Source: JAABRU01 sp964505535
Lineage (GTDB): Bacteria; Desulfobacterota; Desulfobacteria; Desulfobacterales; Desulfococcaceae
Assembly: GCA_964505535.1 (NCBI GenBank)
Contig: CAZDIU010000270.1
Span: forward strand, 1-7,274
Reading direction: 5' to 3'
DNA: 7,274 nucleotides
Shown: piece by piece, positions 5,351 through 7,274 of the stretch
Numbering within the stretch: the first letter of the stretch is position 1
Layout: the number at the start of each line of letters is the position of its first letter
Made by a program: the position numbers and the translations under genes
Notes under the pieces: generated by a model
What the model was told of the DNA's origin: nothing
Database searches by the model: none
The model's input: only the letters and a program-made list of their open reading frames with translations

Positions 5351-6496
5351 ATGATAATCTCACGAATCATTTTGAAAAACTGGCGAAATTTTCCGCACGC
5401 GGATGTTCCCCTGGGCTCACGGGTGTTTCTTATCGGCCCCAATGCCTGCGGAAAATCAAATTTTCTTGATGTGTTCCGCTTTTTAAGAGACATTGCAAAG
5501 CCGGGCGGGGGACTGCAGAGCGCGGTAAAACAGCGCGGAGGACTTTCCAAAATCCGGTGCCTTTCAGCCCGGCGTTCTCCTGATGTGGAAATCGAAGTTC
5601 ATTTTTCAGATGCCTCCGGCATGTTATGGAAATACCGCATCGGAATCAGTCAACTGACCAGGGGACACAGATATACATACCTGACGCATGAAAGCGTGAT
5701 GAAGGGAAATGACATTCTCCTGAACCGGCCGGATGAAAAGGATCGGGAAGACGGACTGAGACTGACCCAGACCCATCTGGAACAGATTGTCGCAAATGCG
5801 GATTTCAGGGAAATTTCCGAATTTTTGAATTCCATCCTGTATCTTCATCTTGTGCCGCAACTGATCCGTCATCCTGACGGGTTTGCAGTTCAGGGGATTT
5901 CTGAAGATCCCTTTGGCAGAAATTTTTTGGAAAGAATGGCAAAAACTCCTGAAAAAACCAGAAAAACAAGATTAAAAAAAATCGGTGAGGCCCTGCGGAT
6001 TGCCGTACCCCAACTGAAGGATTTAAGCGACACAAAAGATGAACTGGGCGTGCCGCATCTGGAGGCCGTATGGCAGCACTGGAGACCAGGGGCAGGAAAA
6101 CAGCGCGAGGATCAGTTTTCAGACGGAACCCTGCGTCTGATCGGTCTGTTATGGTCTTTATTGGAAAATGATGCTCTGCTGCTGCTGGAAGAACCGGAAC
6201 TGTCGCTCAATTCCGGCATTGTCCGCAAACTTCCGGCTCTGCTGTACCGTTTTCAAAGCAAAAAGAGAAAAGGTCAGGTCATTCTGAGTACCCATAGTTA
6301 TGATCTGCTGTCAGAACAGGGGATTGGCGCTGAGGAGATTCTGATGCTCAAACCGGAAAAAGAGGGAACCGCAGTGGAATCTGCCGCATCAGACAAAGAT
6401 ATCCGGAATCTGCTGGAAGGCGGAATGAGCATTGCGGATGCCGTGATTCCTGTTACAATTCCTGAAAATATCAGCCAACTGGAACTTTTCATCTGA
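5351..6496 (+). CDS. OLD/ABC-like AAA ATPase (AAA_21/AAA_15 type), first gene of a two-gene unit
   Basis: Encodes 381 residues. The N-terminus IISRIILKNWRNF is the usual first strand of SMC/RecF/OLD-type ATPases. Walker A is GPNACGKS (residues 29-36), the ABC-signature-like segment is SDGTLR (from S257), Walker B is LLLLEEPELS (E280, E281), and the H-loop is STHSYDLL (H315). No nuclease domain is fused at the C-terminus, unlike full OLD proteins or GajA. The ATG at 5351 is preferred because AAGAGAGG (5337-5344) lies six bases before it; an in-frame ATG at 5300 would add 17 residues ahead of the first strand. The stop codon abuts the start of the next gene, so the two are surely co-translated. 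By family knowledge such ATPases sense invasion and control a partner effector, as in PARIS, AbiL or Septu. That role here is inferred from the pairing. Confidence 0.88.
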   Translation: MIISRIILKNWRNFPHADVPLGSRVFLIGPNACGKSNFLDVFRFLRDIAKPGGGLQSAVKQRGGLSKIRCLSARRSPDVEIEVHFSDASGMLWKYRIGISQLTRGHRYTYLTHESVMKGNDILLNRPDEKDREDGLRLTQTHLEQIVANADFREISEFLNSILYLHLVPQLIRHPDGFAVQGISEDPFGRNFLERMAKTPEKTRKTRLKKIGEALRIAVPQLKDLSDTKDELGVPHLEAVWQHWRPGAGKQREDQFSDGTLRLIGLLWSLLENDALLLLEEPELSLNSGIVRKLPALLYRFQSKKRKGQVILSTHSYDLLSEQGIGAEEILMLKPEKEGTAVESAASDKDIRNLLEGGMSIADAVIPVTIPENISQLELFI

Positions 6497-7126
6497 ATGT
6501 CTTCAATACCGATTCATATTGCTGTGGAAGATGTTTTAAGCGAGATGGTTCTGCGGAGAATACTGGAATACGCCTGCCGGGGATATGTGCTGTGTTCCTG
6601 TTACAGACGGCAGGGAGCCGGTTATCTGAAGAAGAATGTCAGAGGGTTCAATAATGCGGCCAAAGGAATTCCCTTTCTTCTTCTCACAGACCTTGATACA
6701 GCAGGGTGCGCGGCCGAACTGATTCGAACCTGGCTTCCTGTATCCCGGAATCCGAATTTTCTGTTTCGGGTGGCTGTAAGGGAAGTGGAAGCATGGCTGC
6801 TGGCAGATCGCCGGGGATTTTCAGATTTTCTGAAACTTTCTGAAAAACAGATTCCCGTGAATGCGGATGATATAACTGATCCAAAGCAGATGATTGTAAA
6901 TCTTGCAAAAAAATGCAGAGTAAGGGAATTGGCAAATGCCATTGCCCCGCGTTCTGGCAGCACATCAAAGGTTGGGCCGGATTATAACGGCAAACTGTCT
7001 TATTTCACATTGAATTTATGGGATATTGACAGAGCTTTGATGAATTCGCAGAGTCTGGCGCGCTGCGTAAGGGTTATTAAGGAATTCCGGCCTGTTTTTT
7101 CGGAAAAGGATATGACAATGCCATGA
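6497..7126 (+). CDS. DUF4276/TOPRIM-like protein, putative effector partner of the ATPase
   Basis: Encodes 209 residues. Visible landmarks are an N-terminal strand with an acidic residue (IHIAVED, E11), a hydrophobic strand ending in DxD (FLLLTDLDT, D65 and D67), and REVEAWLLAD (E96, E98, D104), which I associate with DUF4276 proteins. The E...DxD layout is that of TOPRIM-fold nucleases and topoisomerase/primase domains, giving a plausible metal site. Its ATG directly follows the TGA of the ATPase gene with no base between, and no good ribosome binding site is visible, so it probably depends on translational coupling. An ATPase followed by a small TOPRIM-like gene is the arrangement of PARIS and AbiL-type defence systems; whether this pair belongs to a named system cannot be decided here. 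The nuclease function is inferred. The C-terminus lacks recognisable motifs. Confidence 0.75.
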   Translation: MSSIPIHIAVEDVLSEMVLRRILEYACRGYVLCSCYRRQGAGYLKKNVRGFNNAAKGIPFLLLTDLDTAGCAAELIRTWLPVSRNPNFLFRVAVREVEAWLLADRRGFSDFLKLSEKQIPVNADDITDPKQMIVNLAKKCRVRELANAIAPRSGSTSKVGPDYNGKLSYFTLNLWDIDRALMNSQSLARCVRVIKEFRPVFSEKDMTMP

Positions 7127-7143
7127 GAGTTGAGATTTGTGTG

Positions 7144-7189
7144 CAACTACAGGTTGTAAGAAAATATTTTTGGGGATTCCTGTAGGTTG
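7144..7189. repeat. Imperfect outer inverted repeat CAACTACAGG / CCTGTAGGTTG
   Basis: CAACTACAGG (7144-7153) is complementary to CCTGTAGGTTG (7179-7189) apart from one bulged base. It starts 17 bases after the last stop codon and its right arm overlaps the left end of the large palindrome at 7186. It may be a boundary of that repeat element or a weak transcript hairpin. Confidence 0.5.
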
Positions 7190-7235
7190 GGTTAATTTTC
7201 TGATTTTTTTGTAAAAATCAGAAAATTAACCCAAC
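7186..7235. repeat. Perfect palindrome with 23-bp arms (TTGGGTTAA type)
   Basis: The arms at 7186-7208 and 7213-7235 match in all 23 positions around a 4-base loop (TTGT). The outer ends read GTTGGGTTAA and TTAACCCAAC. No T-tract follows, so this is not a classic intrinsic terminator, though the hairpin could stop transcripts of the ATPase/DUF4276 unit. The outer GTAGGTTGGGTT...AACCCAAC form resembles widely dispersed REP/MITE-like repeats I recall from several bacterial groups; this is memory, not a search result. Confidence 0.88.
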
Positions 7236-7241
7236 TTCTCC

Positions 7242-7274
7242 CTGTTGGGTTAAATTTTTTAATTTTCTGAAAAA
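7242..7274 (+). repeat. Degenerate second copy of the palindrome's left half, cut by the window edge
   Basis: CCTGTTGGGTTAA (7242-7254 region) repeats the CCTGTAGGTTGGGTTAA that leads into the large palindrome, with a short deletion. TTAATTTTCTGA (7259-7270) then repeats the inner part of that arm after a few extra A/T bases. The copy runs to the last base, so its other half probably lies outside the window. Confidence 0.65.

Noticed and set aside
6622..6968. Minus-strand open frames opposite the DUF4276-like gene
   Set aside because: They overlap each other and the sense gene, and show no motif or translation signal.
1..7274. tRNA, rRNA or riboswitch genes
   Set aside because: No cloverleaf, rRNA-like or known riboswitch core was seen in the spacers; the non-coding stretches are taken up by repeats and palindromes.

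Overview
The window looks like an accessory, defence-island-type stretch of a Gram-negative bacterial chromosome. The repeat style (heptamer arrays around a four-helix-bundle gene, A/T-rich palindromes between genes) and the protein flavour recall large-genome Desulfobacterota such as Desulfonema-like sulfate reducers. That assignment is an inference from memory of such genomes; nothing in the window proves it. All supported genes are on the + strand.

Left part (1-569): a tandem array of G/A/T-only heptamers (12-149) runs into a small gene for a four-helix-bundle protein of the 23S rRNA intervening-sequence (S23/IVP) family (144-524). An oppositely oriented heptamer array (517-555) closes the unit. 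The start codon lies inside the left array and the stop codon inside the right one, so gene plus arrays look like one insertable unit with inverted repeat ends.

Centre (570-4298): the dominant gene encodes a 1242-residue P-loop ATPase of the DUF6079 type, related to the large PglY/BrxC ATPases of BREX phage-defence systems. It has its own strong ribosome binding site immediately after the right heptamer array. No PglX, PglZ or other BREX partner follows it; anything upstream is outside the window.

Spacer 4299-4575 holds a perfect 31-bp palindrome, a 10-bp-period CACGAA motif and a hairpin. It is followed by an overlapping VapBC-like antitoxin and PIN-domain toxin pair (4576-5219). Almost the same hairpin recurs after the toxin gene (5255-5287), so the toxin-antitoxin cassette is bracketed by two copies.

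Right part (5351-7126): a two-gene unit with no intergenic base encodes an OLD/ABC-like AAA ATPase and a DUF4276/TOPRIM-like protein. This ATPase plus nuclease-like architecture is shared by several abortive-infection systems. The end (7127-7274) is filled by repeats: a perfect 23-bp-stem palindrome of the TTGGGTTAA...TTAACCCAA type and a degenerate second copy reaching the window edge.

Taken together, a BREX-like ATPase, a toxin-antitoxin pair and an ATPase/TOPRIM pair sit side by side, separated by palindromic repeats. They look like independent defence modules assembled next to each other rather than one operon.
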